A stretch of 64,000 bases of DNA from NCBI RefSeq assembly GCF_014224355.1, contig NZ_VNWP01000010.1:33131-97130 (forward strand), read 5' to 3'. Of this stretch, positions 8,015 through 16,144 are shown piece after piece (the first letter of the stretch is position 1; each line of letters opens with the position of its first letter). Source of the DNA: Synechococcus sp. BSA11S (GTDB lineage: Bacteria > Cyanobacteriota > Cyanobacteriia > PCC-6307 > Cyanobiaceae). The position numbers were made by a program, and so were the translations under genes. The notes under the pieces were generated by a model. It was given only the letters and a program-made list of their open reading frames with translations, did no database searches and was not told the origin of the DNA.

Positions 8015-8977
8015 TCAGCCCGTCTGTCGCAGCTGCGCCTCGAGGCGGTCCAGGTCGAGCTCCTGCAGCAGTTCCTGGGCGCTCAGGCGGCTGCCCGAGG
8101 GCACCAGCTCCAGGCTGGAGGCCATCCGCCCGATCACTGCCGCCGCGTCAAGACCCTCCTGACGCAGGGGATCCAGGCCCTGCGCTCCCCCACGCTTGGC
8201 CAGGCGCTCTCCGGCCTCATCCAGCCAGAGGGGCACATGCCAGGTTGTGGCGAACGGCCGCCCCAGCCGCTCACTGACCGCCACCTGCGGGGCCGTGGAG
8301 CGCCACAGGTCGGAACCCCGCACCACCGTGGTCACGGCCAGCAGCAGGTCATCCACCGCCGAAGTCAGGTGGTACGCCAGGAAGCCATCGGCGCGGCGCA
8401 GCACCACATCGCCCACCTCCGTGGCCGACTCCAGACAGCCCTCCGCCCCGATCCTCTCCTGCCAGCGCAAGGGGCCGGGCTCCAGCTTCAGCCTCCAGCT
8501 GGGCAGCCGCCCCTGCTGAACCCCCCACCCCTGGACCCCATCCCGGCAGGTGCCGGGGTAGAGAGGCCAGCCCCCATGGGGCGCCGAGAGATGGGCCAGC
8601 ATCCGGCGGCTGCAGCGGCAGGGATAGAGGGCTCCGCCGCGGCGCAAGGCGGAAAGGACTGTGGCGTAGAGCCCGGTGCGCTCGCTCTGGCGCAGGGCCG
8701 GACCATCCCAGGTGAGCCCCAGCCAACGCAGGTCGGCCTCGATCGCCTCGATGGCCCCGGCACGCTGGCGGGGGCGGTCAAGGTCGTCGTGGCGAAGCAG
8801 AAAGCGACCTCCACTCAGGCGGGCCTGCAGCCAGGCCAACAGGGCCGTGCGCAGGTTGCCCAGGTGAAGCGGACCGCTCGGGGAGGGGGCGAAACGCCCG
8901 GTGGCTCCCTCAAGCCGGTGCAGATCAGCCGCCTCGATCAGTCGCTCGAGATGGGCGGGGAGGGGGAGCCCCAGGGC
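8015..8977 (-). CDS. gluQ: Glutamyl-Q tRNA(Asp) synthetase; no canonical start codon found
   Basis: A GluRS-like catalytic domain without an anticodon-binding domain; it glutamylates queuosine in tRNA-Asp. The class I signature is intact: FAPSPSGPLHLGN upstream of 8855, RHDDLDRPRQ, a zinc-binding-like YPCRCSRR, and a KMSKS-like AKRGGA late in the protein. The signature lies upstream of the first possible TTG start at 8837-8839, so the true start must be higher. The frame stays open to the HU stop (8978-8980) but I find no ATG, GTG or TTG in it. The interval given is stop to stop. HU and this gene share a frame across a single TGA. A rare start codon, readthrough or a sequence error are the options. 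Confidence 0.85.
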   Translation of the reverse strand, partial: ALGLPLPAHLERLIEAADLHRLEGATGRFAPSPSGPLHLGNLRTALLAWLQARLSGGRFLLRHDDLDRPRQRAGAIEAIEADLRWLGLTWDGPALRQSERTGLYATVLSALRRGGALYPCRCSRRMLAHLSAPHGGWPLYPGTCRDGVQGWGVQQGRLPSWRLKLEPGPLRWQERIGAEGCLESATEVGDVVLRRADGFLAYHLTSAVDDLLLAVTTVVRGSDLWRSTAPQVAVSERLGRPFATTWHVPLWLDEAGERLAKRGGAQGLDPLRQEGLDAAAVIGRMASSLELVPSGSRLSAQELLQELDLDRLEAQLRQTG

Positions 8978-9253
8978 TCAGCTCTGGACCTTGTCCTTGA
9001 ACTGCTTGCCGGCGGTGAAGGCCGGCACGCGCTTGGCCGGGATCTTGATCTTTTCCCCGGTCTTGGGGTTGAGGCCCTGACGGGCGGAGCGCTCGCGGGC
9101 CTCGAAGGAACCGAAGCCAAGGATCGACACCTTCTTGCCTTCGACGACGGAGTCGACGATGGTGTCGATCGCGGCATCGACGACCTTGGACACTTCGGTC
9201 TTGGTCAATTCGGTGCGGACCGCAACGAGGTTGACGAGATCAGCTTTGTTCAT
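8978..9253 (-). CDS. hup: HU family nucleoid DNA-binding protein
   Basis: A 91-residue HU/IHF protein that bends and compacts DNA as a dimer. It opens MNKADLVNLVA, contains the signature GFGSFEARERSARQGLNPKTG, and ends PAFTAGKQFKDKV, all typical of HU. The start at 9253 is chosen because it matches the usual HU N-terminus; the open frame runs upstream to 9436 with no homology. The gene is followed in the same frame, after one TGA, by the GluQRS frame. No clear Shine-Dalgarno sequence precedes the ATG; a TACGAT element at 9340-9345 could be a -10 box. Confidence 0.96.
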   Translation of the reverse strand: MNKADLVNLVAVRTELTKTEVSKVVDAAIDTIVDSVVEGKKVSILGFGSFEARERSARQGLNPKTGEKIKIPAKRVPAFTAGKQFKDKVQS

Positions 9254-9454
9254 CGGAGGCGAAAACTTCAGGAGAGTGCGGGAGCTGGGCGGAGCGGAAA
9301 AACACCCTCTCGCCTGCGCCGGAACGGTAGAGCGCGCCAATCGTATGGGGGAAGGACGGTCTGGGCAACCAGAAACCACGCCTGAACAACGGTTCGGGGC
9401 CGAATCCGCTCCGATCGCACCCATTCCGGCCCCCATTGGCCGCCCAGCGGAGCC

Positions 9455-10126
9455 TCAGGGACGATCCAGCAGGCCATCCAGCAGAGCGCGGCCTCCTTCG
9501 ATCAGCTTCTCCCCCTGCAGAGCCCCCAGACCCGCTCCCGTGGCGATCCAGCGGGGGGAACCGGAAGGCAGCCAGCGGCGCAAAGCGTCGAGGCTGCGCC
9601 CCTGCCGGGCCCAGTGAAAGGTGCGGGCCGTGCGCAGTGGACGGGCCTCACCCGGTGCGGTCGGCACCAGCAGACGGCCGCAGAACAGCACGTCCATCTC
9701 CCCGGCGGCATGGACCACACAGGCCCCCGGGGTGGGTCCCGGTGTCCAGAGCGCCCGCACCCCTTCACCAAGGTCGATCGCCTCGCCGAAGGGGCAGAGA
9801 TCCGCCACGCCCGGCAACAGGTAGGCCTCCTGTTCCTGGAGCCGCACCGGCCAGCCCAGCGCCTCCTGCCAGCGGCGGCAGCGGCCATGGCCCTCTCGGC
9901 TGGTGAGCAGGATCGTTCCGGCTCCGGCCCTGCGCAGTGCTTCAAGGTTGGCGGCCGTGTACGCCGGTGCATCGATCAGCAGCGGTGCCCGGCCCCGGGG
10001 CGCCAGCAGCCAGGAGGTTCCCCCCAGGGTGTCGCGGTTGGGGGCGAACACCCAAAGGCCCGTCAGCACGGGCGTGGGCGGCCGGCCGACCTCCAGGGTC
10101 ATCTCGCCGCTGTCCTCCGCCGGCAT
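9455..10126 (-). CDS. MBL-fold protein with degenerate metal site
   Basis: A protein of about 223 residues with the layout of a metallo-beta-lactamase-fold hydrolase: an N-terminal strand region ending in LLIDAPAY, a helix, the strand TILLTSREGHG, then ALWTPGPTPGACVVH and DVLFCGRLLV. The usual HxHxDH metal motif after the second strand is replaced by SREGHGRC, so at most one or two ligands remain and hydrolase activity is doubtful. I chose the ATG at 10126 because a GGGAGG ribosome binding site precedes it by five bases; an upstream GTG at 10162 is possible. It is divergent from glgX with a short shared regulatory gap. Confidence 0.7.
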   Translation of the reverse strand: MPAEDSGEMTLEVGRPPTPVLTGLWVFAPNRDTLGGTSWLLAPRGRAPLLIDAPAYTAANLEALRRAGAGTILLTSREGHGRCRRWQEALGWPVRLQEQEAYLLPGVADLCPFGEAIDLGEGVRALWTPGPTPGACVVHAAGEMDVLFCGRLLVPTAPGEARPLRTARTFHWARQGRSLDALRRWLPSGSPRWIATGAGLGALQGEKLIEGGRALLDGLLDRP

Positions 10127-10191
10127 GGCCGCCTCCCGAGGACCATCGCCCCTGCACAGCACTAGTTTGAAACGTCAGGTGACCCGGGTCC

Positions 10192-12267
10192 TTGTCTTCG
10201 ATCCTGCTCGGACATCCCTGGCCCCTCGGGGCTGCGCTCACCGCCAGGGGGGTGAATTTCTCCCTGGTGGCCCCATCGGCCACCCGGGTGGAGCTGCTGC
10301 TGTTCGCCCGCGGCAGCTCGCCTGAGCCCTTCCGGATCATCCCCCTCGATCTGCACCATCGCTCTGGCGACCACTGGCATGTGGAAGTGGAGGGGATCGG
10401 CGCCGGCACCTGCTACGGCTACCGCGTCTATGGGCCTCTGATGCCCGGCGGCCATGGCTTCAATCCGTCGAAAGTGCTGCTCGATCCCTGCGCCAGGGCG
10501 ATCAGCGGCTGGGACGTCTACCGCCGCGGTGACGCCATCGGCGCCATCCCCAACACCGCCAGCTGCCTGAAGGGTGTGGTCACGGAGCGGGATCGCTTCG
10601 ATTTCGTGGCCGCGCCGAGGCCCCGCCACAGCTGGCAGAACACGGTGATCTACGAGCTGCACGTGGGCGGGCTAAGCCGGGGCCTGGGCAGCCCCGTGGC
10701 CTCGGATCACCAGGGCAGCCTGCTGGGCCTGATCGACTCCCTGCCCTACCTCAGAAGCCTGGGCGTCACCGCCCTGGAGCTGCTGCCGGTGATGGCCTTC
10801 GATCCCCAGGACGCTCCCCACGGCCGCCAGAACTACTGGGGCTACAGCCCCCTGAGCTGGATGGCCCCCCACCAGGGCTACCTGGTGGGAAACGACCCGC
10901 TGCAAGGCCGCCAGCAGGTGCGGCAGCTGGTCACCGCCTGCCACCAGGCCGGCATGGAGGTGCTGCTCGACGTGGTCTACAACCACACCAGCGAAGGCAA
11001 CCAGGACGGACCGACCCTGAGCTGGCGCGGGCTGGCGGACCGTCTTTACTACCACCAGAACGGCAGGGGCGACTACCTCGATGTCACCGGCTGCGGCAAC
11101 ACCATCGCCGCCAACCGCCCCCTGGTGCGGCGGCTGCTGCTGGAGTCGATGCGGTGCTGGGCCCTGGAACTGGGCATCGACGGCTTCCGCTTCGATCTCG
11201 GCATCGCCCTCAGCCGCGGCGAGGAGCTGGCGCCCCTCGACAAACCGCCCCTGTTCGAGGAGATCGAGGCCGACCCCGAGCTCAGCGACCTCAAGCTGGT
11301 GAGTGAACCCTGGGACTGCGGCGGTCTCTACCGGCTCCAGGATTTCCCGGCGCGTCGCATGGGCACCTGGAACGGCCGCTTCCGCGACGACGTGCGCCGC
11401 TTCTGGAAAGGGGACGACCACTGCAGCTGGTCACTGGCCCAGCGGCTCTCCGGCAGCCCCGATCTCTACGGCGGACGACCGGCCACGGCGGGGCGGAGCA
11501 TCACCTTCATCACCGCCCACGACGGCTTCACCCTGGCCGATCTGGTCAGCTATGACGGCAAGCACAACCTGGCCAACGGCGAGGACAACCGCGACGGCGA
11601 CAACCACAACAACAGCTGGAACCACGGGGTGGAGGGGCCCTGCAGCGATCCTGATGTCAACGCGCTGCGCAACCGCCAGATCCGCAACCTGCTGACCACC
11701 CTGCTGCTGGCGCCGGGAGTGCCGATGCTGCTGATGGGCGATGAGGTGCGCCGCAGCCAGGGGGGGAACAACAACACCTGGTGCCAGAACAACCCTCTGG
11801 GCTGGATGCACTGGCGCCCCGATGAGGACGACCGGAGCCTGCGACGGTTCGTGACCCGCCTGGTGCGGCTGCGTCGCCGGCTGGACGGCCTGCTCAATCC
11901 CGAGATCCCCCATGCCGACGCCCCACCATCCAGGCCCGGCGAGCGGGACCTGATCTGGCGCGAATGGCACGGGGTGAAACTTCTCCAGCCCGACTGGGGC
12001 AGCTGGTCCCACAGCCTGGCCTGGAGCCTGCACGACTTGCGCCATGGCCCCCTGCTCTGGTGCGGCATGAACGCCTACTACCAGCCGATGACCTTCCAGC
12101 TGCCCGAGGCCGCTGGGGGCTGGCAGCTGGTGATCGACACCGGCCAGGCGGAGGGCGACGGGCTGGCCGAGCGCCCCTCAGCCTGGGGGGCCTCCGAGGC
12201 CCCCCTCAGGGGCCGCAGCCTGATGCTGCTGCTGTCGCCCCATCTGATCGAGGCGACGTGGGGTTGA
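10192..12267 (+). CDS. glgX: Glycogen debranching enzyme GlgX (isoamylase type), copy 1
   Basis: A 691-residue GH13 isoamylase that removes short alpha-1,6 branches from limit-dextrin glycogen. The N-terminal CBM48 begins with HPWPLGAALTARGVNFSLV. The catalytic barrel has DVVYNHTSEG, the nucleophile region GIDGFRFDLG, the acid SEPWDCGG, and FITAHDGFTLADLVSYD. The start is a TTG at 10192 preceded by AGGTGA with about nine bases of spacing; no ATG is available near the conserved start. A second glgX lies at 57.1 kb. This copy has the very GC-rich codon use of the flanking chromosome. It ends eight bases before a tRNA-Gly remnant. Confidence 0.95.
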   Translation: MSSILLGHPWPLGAALTARGVNFSLVAPSATRVELLLFARGSSPEPFRIIPLDLHHRSGDHWHVEVEGIGAGTCYGYRVYGPLMPGGHGFNPSKVLLDPCARAISGWDVYRRGDAIGAIPNTASCLKGVVTERDRFDFVAAPRPRHSWQNTVIYELHVGGLSRGLGSPVASDHQGSLLGLIDSLPYLRSLGVTALELLPVMAFDPQDAPHGRQNYWGYSPLSWMAPHQGYLVGNDPLQGRQQVRQLVTACHQAGMEVLLDVVYNHTSEGNQDGPTLSWRGLADRLYYHQNGRGDYLDVTGCGNTIAANRPLVRRLLLESMRCWALELGIDGFRFDLGIALSRGEELAPLDKPPLFEEIEADPELSDLKLVSEPWDCGGLYRLQDFPARRMGTWNGRFRDDVRRFWKGDDHCSWSLAQRLSGSPDLYGGRPATAGRSITFITAHDGFTLADLVSYDGKHNLANGEDNRDGDNHNNSWNHGVEGPCSDPDVNALRNRQIRNLLTTLLLAPGVPMLLMGDEVRRSQGGNNNTWCQNNPLGWMHWRPDEDDRSLRRFVTRLVRLRRRLDGLLNPEIPHADAPPSRPGERDLIWREWHGVKLLQPDWGSWSHSLAWSLHDLRHGPLLWCGMNAYYQPMTFQLPEAAGGWQLVIDTGQAEGDGLAERPSAWGASEAPLRGRSLMLLLSPHLIEATWG

Positions 12268-12274
12268 GACAGGA

Positions 12275-12320
12275 AGCGGGCGGCGGGAATCGAACCCGCA
12301 TCATCAGCCTGGAAGGCTGA
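12275..12320 (-). tRNA. tRNA-Gly(TCC) 3' remnant, probable element attachment site
   Basis: The minus strand reads an anticodon stem-loop (TCAGC CTTCCAG GCTGA, anticodon TCC), a four-base variable loop, a perfect T-arm (GCGGG TTCGATT CCCGC) and a CGCCCGC acceptor 3' strand with a T discriminator; CCA is not encoded. Upstream of the anticodon stem there is no D-arm and no GCGGGCG 5' acceptor strand. So only the 3' half of a tRNA-Gly exists. Tyrosine integrases often leave such a 3' half as the second att copy. By that logic the element lies on the 5' side of the remnant, to the right, and an intact tRNA-Gly should lie at its far end, outside this window. Confidence 0.8.
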
Positions 12321-13154
12321 ACCATGAATCATCCAGTCTCATTGCACTGTCTGACTTCTCAACAAGCAAAACGCTGGAGCACGGCCTGACCAGGCATGCG
12401 GAAGGATTCCCGCTGTCCTCACGGCTGCTGCGGGAAATCCACGCCCGGCTGCTGGCCCACTGGATCGGCGGCACCCGGCCGGGCAACGCCAGCTTCGTGC
12501 CTCCGCCACCGGGGTTGGTGGAGGACTGCATGGCCGCGTTGGAGCAGTTCATTCATGGCGGGCCCGAGGGCGAGCACGCCCTGCCGGTGCTGGTGCGCGC
12601 CGCCCTGGCCCACGTGCAGTTCGAGACGATCCACCCGTTCCTCGACGGCAACGGCCGCCTTGGCCGGCTGCTGATCGTGCTGATGCTGATTGAGGCAGGC
12701 GTGCTGGGGCAACCGCTGCTCTACCTGAGCCTGTTCTTCAAGCAGCACCGAAGCCGCTACTACGAGCTGCTGGACGGCGTGCGTCAGAACGGCGACTGGG
12801 AGACATGGATCGATTTTTTTCTCGAGGGGGTCGAGAGCACGGCATCGGGCGCCGTGGCGAAGGCCCAGCGGTTGCTGGAGCTGTTCCGCGTCGATGAGGC
12901 ACGACTGATGGGGCTCGGCCGCTCCGGGGTGAGTGTGCAGCTGTGCTACAGAACCCTGCGCCGACGACCGCTCACCAGCATCAACCAGCTCAGGGAGTTG
13001 AGCGGTCTGAGTGCTCCAACAGCCAGCAAGCAAGGCAATCGAAACCCTGGTGGGCCTCGGCATCGCCCGGGAAATCACTGGAGGGCATCGAAATCGGCTG
13101 TTCGCCTATGACGCCTATCTGGCGATCCTTAGTGAAGGCACCGAACCACTCTGA
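12321..13154 (+). pseudogene. Fic-family AMP-transferase, 5'-truncated and frameshifted
   Basis: The catalytic Fic motif HPFLDGNGRLGR is intact (about 12640-12675), preceded by a substrate loop with PGNASFVPPPP and followed by a winged-helix C-terminus. Fic proteins AMPylate target proteins. The usual N-terminal inhibitory region (SSxIEGT type) is absent: the reading frame runs straight into the tRNA-Gly remnant. Near 13028 a four-base repeat (aagcaagc) appears duplicated. Removing four bases restores a continuous C-terminus ending GGHRNRLFAYDAYLAILSEG and the stop at 13152-13154. As read, the protein changes frame there and ends at 13111. I therefore call it a pseudogene. Confidence 0.75.
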
Positions 13155-13540
13155 TCACTTGATCACTCTGCCTAACCCCCGATCTGAATTCAGGCACTGA
13201 CTGAGGCCGGAGCAGGCACCCCAGGGCTCCGAAGCCGGTGCTGGGGGTGGCGGGCAGGGGGGAGGGAGGGATGTCCCAGGTTGGCTCGCGCGTCTGCGCG
13301 GGCGCCGGTCGATTGGGCCCGGATCTAGCTGTCCTGATACTCAGCGAGTCGCCCCCCTTCGCGTGACTCCGCTTTGTGCAGATCCTTTGCCCCACAGCGG
13401 CTCTGCACGCCCATGGGTGCACTTGTACTGGTAGAACAGGGGCTGCGCCAAAGGCCCCGAGCCCATCGCCTGCGGCAACGTCATCCCCTGATCTCGCCAT
13501 CACCGCCGCACTCTCACCAGCAGCATGATGCCCCGATCAG
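13155..13540. other. Gene-free stretch after fic
   Basis: I see no supported gene here. Short open frames exist on both strands but have no recognisable domains or ribosome binding sites. Confidence 0.5.
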
Positions 13541-13980
13541 TTGTCCCTCAAGGCAACTGATTCCATGGTTGTTTGTCATTCATCCGGGCAGGGCTCAGGC
13601 CCCGCCCGCTGCCTTGTGATCGCAGCCGGCGGCGGCCGTGATCTGGCCTGGCCCCACCAGCGGGTAGCCGCAGAGCTGCTGGCCCGCAGCGGCGGTCGGC
13701 CTGTCCATCTGCTGCTCCATGGCGGTGCCCACGGGGCCGATGCCGCCATCGCCCGGGCTGCCCATCAGCTGGGCTGGCCGTTGCCGAGGCCCTGGCCCAT
13801 TCCTCCCCGGTCGTCTCCACCTCACTGCTGGTTGTGGCCTTTCCCGGCGGCTCCGGCACCGCGTCACTGGTGCGGCAGGCCCGCCGCATGGCCACCCGGT
13901 CCCCGGTTCCGCTCGCCGTTGTGGAGGTCAGTCCATCCGCCGGTCTCTGGGCCGTGCCCGCTGCATCCACCTGCTCCTGA
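13541..13980 (+). pseudogene. YspA/DUF2493-like SLOG protein, deleted and frameshifted
   Basis: The first half reads VIAAGGGRDLAW and LLLHGGAHGADAAIARAA, the nucleotide-binding start of the SLOG (DUF2493/YspA) family. The second half, in the next frame, reads LLVVAFPGGSGTASLVRQAR, the second family signature. The middle segment that normally links them (about 25 residues) is missing and the frame changes near 13775-13790, so a small deletion has destroyed the gene. Such genes are common on plasmids and phages, where they are thought to bind nucleotide-derived ligands. It is the first of three consecutive broken genes of the same kind. Confidence 0.6.
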
Positions 13981-14028
13981 GGCTCCCGCGCCCATGGGCG
14001 CCCGCCGATCCATTCCCCACGCACTGCG

Positions 14029-14590
14029 ATGCCCGTTCTCACCCCTATCCCCACCGAGGTCTCCTCTGTCCCTACCTCCGCTGCAGAAGCAGCAGGTCCG
14101 GTCTGCTCGCTGCAGCGCGTCGCACCGCAAGGTGCGCCTGGCCAATCTGCTTCCCTCTGGCAGCTGGGTATTGAGGCCCAGGAGCTCACCACCGCCATCG
14201 GCCTGCTCGCCGAACAGCTGGAAGCCGATGACCACGACACCAGCGCCCAGGCCCTCGCCGAGCTGGAGGCCGCCCTATTGGCCGAAGAGGGCAACAAAGC
14301 GGCCCTCGCTGCCAAGGCCGACGCCACTTGCTGGGTGATCGAGCACCTGCGCGGCCAGGCCGCCTACCGCCAGCAGCAGGCCAAGCGGCTCACCGAGCTA
14401 TCGCGCTCCGATGCCGGCCGGGCCGATGCCCTGGAGGAATCGCTGGTGCTGGTGCTCACCCGCCCGCAGCCCACCGCCACCCGCTTCTCCCAGCCAGCCG
14501 GACAAGACCGCCATCAAGGAGGCCCTCAAGGCCGGCCACCTCATCCCCGGCGCCCAGCTCGTCTCCCGCCGCTCCTGGCGCATCCACTGA
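14029..14590 (+). pseudogene. Siphovirus Gp157-like protein, deleted and frameshifted
   Basis: The N-terminal part matches the Gp157 type: a long alpha-helical coiled region starting LWQLGIEAQELTTAI, an acidic Glu/Ala-rich helix, then RLTELSRSDAGRADALEESL and LVLTRPQPTATRFS. In the next frame the usual C-terminal end follows, PDKTAIKEALKAGHLIPGA and SRRSWRIH, then the stop at 14588-14590. The segment between these parts is missing and the frame shifts near 14490-14500. In phages, Gp157 has been linked to resistance against host defence and to recombination functions. Here it sits just upstream of a Rad52-like gene, a phage or plasmid recombination arrangement. Confidence 0.6.
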
Positions 14591-14786
14591 CGGGGCAGGG
14601 GCCACATCTGGTCCACACGGCTGGCCAGCTGGGTGGTGCCGATCACCCGCAAGCCCGGCCGCCGGCCTTCGCCCGATCACATCCACTGCAGCGAGCCGCC
14701 CTGCTGGGGGCTGATCGAGCCACTGCCGCCTCAAACCTCCACCCACTGATTCCGGTCCCTGTTCCCCCTCACCCCCCATCGAAGCC

Positions 14787-15568
14787 ATGCCGTGCACCTT
14801 CTTCTCCGAGCAGATCGCTTCCCTGTCTGCCCCCCTCGATCGCGCCAAGGTGCGTCAGCGCGAGCAGGGCAGCTCCAAGGTCTCCTATCTGGAGGGATGG
14901 CAAGTGATCGCAGAAGCCAATCGGATCTTCGGGTTCGATGGCTGGCAGCGGGAAACCATCGAGGTCCGCTGCGTCAGCCAGGCTGAGCGCACCATTGGGC
15001 GGGACCAGAGGACCGGCTGGGGCGTCACTACACCGCCCGTGTCCGCGTCACCGTCGGCGGCCCCACCAGTGCAGCAGCGGTGATCCGGGAGGGTTGCGGT
15101 GCTGGCCACGGCATCGACGCCGCCCTGGGCCAGGCCCATGAATCCGCCCTCAAGGAGGCCGAGACCGACGCCATGAAGCGGGCGCTGATGACCTTCGGGA
15201 ACCCCTTCGGCCTTGCCCTCTACGACAAGCAGCAACGGGAGGTCACCCAGTCGACAGGGGAGAGCAGCGCTCCTCGGACTGCAAGTGCAAGCAACGGCAT
15301 GCGATCGATCCATCGCAGCCCCTCGTCTGCTGCCCCAAGCGCCAGCGACGACCCTGGCCTCACGCCGCTCGACCCGGCCGTCATCCGCCAGATCCTGGCC
15401 TCCCTGCGCGGCCTGCCCAGGCCGGTGCTGGAAGGCTTCACCAAGGCCTTCCGCAAGCGGTTCCAGGTGCCGGAGGAGGCCACCTCCATCGCCGATCGGA
15501 TCCTCCAGAAGCGTCATCACGACTGGATTGAGGCCTTCCTGGTGCAGCACCAACGGGTGGCGGCATGA
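14787..15568 (+). pseudogene. Rad52/22-like single-strand annealing protein, frameshifted
   Basis: The first frame reads SSKVSYLEGWQVIAEANRIFGFDGW and ETIEVRC, the Rad52/Rad22 annealing domain. Around 15026 the frame changes: continuing one base off gives YTARVRVTVGG and then GAGHGID, QAHESALKEAETDAMKRAL and MTFGNPFGLALYD, the rest of the same domain, plus a C-terminal region to 15568. A single-base deletion explains this. An alternative start (GTG at 15080) could express only the second half. The protein family anneals single strands in phage and plasmid recombination. The gene order SLOG, Gp157-like, Rad52-like suggests one acquired module. Confidence 0.72.
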
Positions 15569-15614
15569 CCACGAGCACCACCGAAGAGCGGAAAAGGTAT
15601 AAAATCTGCACTGC

Positions 15615-15878
15615 ATGGACTTTGAGTTCGACCCGCTCAAGAGCGCGGCCAACCAGGCCAAGCACGGCATCGATTTCCTCGATGCTCAAGCCCTCTGGAG
15701 CGATCCCGCCCTGCTGGAGATCCCAGCCCGAACCACCGATGAGCCGCGGTTCCTCGTGATCGGCCGGATCCACCGCAAGCACTGGTCGGCCGTCATCACC
15801 TATCGCGGCCAGACGATCCGTCTCATTTCCGTCCGTCGCTCCCGCCTGGAGGAGGTCCAGCTCTATGAACAGCTCTGA
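15615..15878 (+). CDS. brnT: BrnT-family ribonuclease toxin
   Basis: An 87-residue BrnT toxin, a RelE-like mRNA interferase. It opens MDFEFDPLKSAANQAKHGIDFLDA, the family's FxWDxxKxxxNxxKHGIxF pattern, and has VISVRRSR-type residues near the end (LISVRRSRLEEVQLYEQL), which carry catalytic arginines. The length is normal for the family. A TATAAA sequence about 12-17 bases upstream looks like a -10 box, so the mRNA may have a very short leader. The stop overlaps the antitoxin start by 14 bp; toxin-first order is the norm for BrnTA, and the complex normally represses its own promoter. Confidence 0.9.
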   Translation: MDFEFDPLKSAANQAKHGIDFLDAQALWSDPALLEIPARTTDEPRFLVIGRIHRKHWSAVITYRGQTIRLISVRRSRLEEVQLYEQL

Positions 15879-16143
15879 ATTCGATCGGCGCTTCGATGCC
15901 GGCGAGTCCGTGGTGGAGGCGCTCGATCTCGACGGTGCCCGTCGATCCCGTCTGCAGCAGAAGCGCGTGAACGTGGATTTCCCCCTCTGGATGGTGGAGC
16001 AGCTCGACCATGAAGCCACTCGGCTCGGCGTGACCCGCCAGTCGATCATCAAGGTCTGGCTCGCGGAGCGGCTTGAGCAAGGTCGCCATGCCGAGCGATC
16101 TCAAGCCGACAGCGGCCTCCCGTCGCCACAGGAGAGCAACTGA
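15865..16143 (+). CDS. brnA: BrnA-type CopG/ribbon-helix-helix antitoxin
   Basis: A 92-residue partner of the preceding BrnT. It has an acidic N-terminal part (FDAGESVVEALDLD) and then a ribbon-helix-helix motif, RVNVDFPLWMVEQLDHEATRLGVTRQSIIKVWLAERL in the second half, with the typical RQSIIKVWLAERL helix of CopG-like antitoxins. It overlaps the toxin gene by 14 bp. The pair is a type II toxin-antitoxin system; BrnA is expected to bind the promoter region near 15595. I called it from the fold and position. Confidence 0.85.
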   Translation: MNSSEFDRRFDAGESVVEALDLDGARRSRLQQKRVNVDFPLWMVEQLDHEATRLGVTRQSIIKVWLAERLEQGRHAERSQADSGLPSPQESN

Positions 16144-16144
16144 A

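Noticed and set aside
12275..12360. Reading the tRNA-Gly as a full, functional gene
   Set aside because: No sequence that could pair as the 5' acceptor strand or form a D-arm lies upstream on the minus strand.
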